A stretch of DNA of 7,739 nt from Chloroflexota bacterium. Lineage in GTDB: Bacteria; Chloroflexota; Anaerolineae; Fen-1058. The stretch lies in assembly GCA_016219235.1 (NCBI GenBank), contig JACRBO010000693.1, forward strand, positions 1 to 7,739. The letters run 5' to 3'. Positions 7,512 to 7,739 of this stretch are shown piece after piece; position 1 is the first letter of the stretch, and each line of letters starts with the position of its first letter. The notes under the pieces were generated by a model. The model saw nothing but the letters and a program-made list of their open reading frames with translations. It was not told the DNA's origin and searched no databases. The position numbers were made by a program, and so were the translations under genes.

Positions 7512-7516
7512 CTGCG

Positions 7517-7535
7517 TCCCCCTGCGTTGATTATA
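7517..7535 (-). promoter_or_regulatory. Shine-Dalgarno and candidate -10 box of polX
   Basis: On the minus strand TATAAT (7535-7530) lies 18 bases before the polX ATG, and AGGGGGA (7523-7517) lies between them. No good -35 is visible at 16-18 bp. If this box is used, transcription begins at about 7523, right at the ribosome site, so a second start from the TATATA stretch at 7539-7544 is also possible. Confidence 0.4.
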
Positions 7536-7612
7536 GCCTATATACTTTTGAATTGAGGATCGATCGGGCGGGCATACTCGCCGATGAATCGGGCTGTATG
7601 GGTCAGTAGCGT

Positions 7613-7661
7613 CATTATGAACTGTGCATTATGAATTGTAAATTGTGCATTGCGAATTGAA
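7613..7661. repeat. Degenerate heptanucleotide tandem repeat (7 units of 7 bp)
   Basis: Seven consecutive 7-base units fill exactly 49 bases. The consensus is close to (C/A)ATT(A/G)TG. Units 1 and 3 are both CATTATG; the others include AACTGTG, AATTGTG and CATTGCG. The block is AT-rich against a GC-rich surrounding and ends directly before the plus-strand -10 region; its fifth and sixth units contain the presumed -35. Heptameric tandem repeats between genes are known in cyanobacteria and some other bacteria (STRR-type). Confidence 0.6.
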
Positions 7662-7671
7662 CAGGTATAAT
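7643..7671 (+). promoter_or_regulatory. Promoter of the divergent plus-strand gene, probably leaderless
   Basis: TTGTGC (7643-7648), a 17-bp spacer and a perfect TATAAT (7666-7671) match the sigma70 consensus layout. The expected start of transcription (about 7678) coincides with the ATG at 7679, and no Shine-Dalgarno sequence fits between, which points to a leaderless mRNA. Confidence 0.6.
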
Positions 7672-7678
7672 CGTTGAC

Positions 7679-7739
7679 ATGCAAGTCAGTCAGGCGCAAC
7701 AGGCGCTATTTCCACGGATTTATGCCGTCACGCGGCAGG
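7679..7739 (+). CDS. Start of an unidentified divergent gene (cut by window edge)
   Basis: Only 20 residues are visible, beginning MQVSQAQQALFPRIYAVTRQ, with no stop before the edge. Support comes from the near-consensus promoter 7 bases upstream and from its divergent position to polX. The fragment is too short to assign a family. With no ribosome binding site, the real start could be a later codon outside the window. Confidence 0.45.
   Translation, partial: MQVSQAQQALFPRIYAVTRQ

Noticed and set aside
1..7739. tRNA, rRNA, transposase or prophage genes
   Set aside because: I saw no cloverleaf, rRNA-like stretch, transposase motif or attachment-site pair on either strand.

Overview
The window holds four genes in a row on the minus strand and the first bases of a divergent plus-strand gene at the right edge. 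The DNA is GC-rich (roughly 60% by eye). I know of no single diagnostic gene. A Hanks-type kinase fused to a STAND ATPase and TPR repeats, a secreted GerMN/amidase protein carrying a golvesin-type domain, and a PHP-containing PolX together fit a Chloroflexota bacterium (Anaerolineae-like). That placement is inference.

Reading in the direction of transcription, from right to left: 5778-7511 encodes a full-length family-X DNA polymerase with a PHP nuclease domain (PolX). After a 0.2-kb gap with small hairpins and a candidate promoter, 2369-5533 encodes a protein of about 1054 residues: Ser/Thr kinase, then an NTPase of the STAND type, a winged-helix region and a long TPR superhelix. Its stop lies 3 bases before the start of a small single-pass membrane protein (1766-2365), and the ribosome binding site of that protein lies inside the end of the kinase gene, so the two are almost certainly co-transcribed and translationally coupled. 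A strong GC hairpin (1694-1726) closes this pair. A good Shine-Dalgarno sequence and a TATAAT box then lead into a secreted cell-wall amidase (1658 to the left edge, truncated by the window).

The amidase gene is the most unusual locus. A 100-bp palindromic, GC-rich repeat element (1026-1125) sits inside its coding sequence and is read through in frame as a Pro/Gly-rich linker of about 33 residues, exactly between the GerMN domain and the amidase domain. Its amidase fold also appears to be split by a golvesin-like beta domain between the second and third zinc ligands.

The right edge (7512-7739) is a divergent intergenic region. It holds seven degenerate copies of a 7-bp repeat running into a near-consensus plus-strand promoter that ends only 7 bases before an ATG, so the next gene is probably transcribed without a leader.

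A working picture is that the kinase-STAND-TPR protein senses or integrates a signal in the cytoplasm, its small membrane-bound partner ties it to the membrane, and the adjacent wall hydrolase may be an envelope output. Only the kinase/membrane-protein link is supported directly by sequence layout; the rest is inference from proximity. PolX looks like an ordinary DNA-repair gene.
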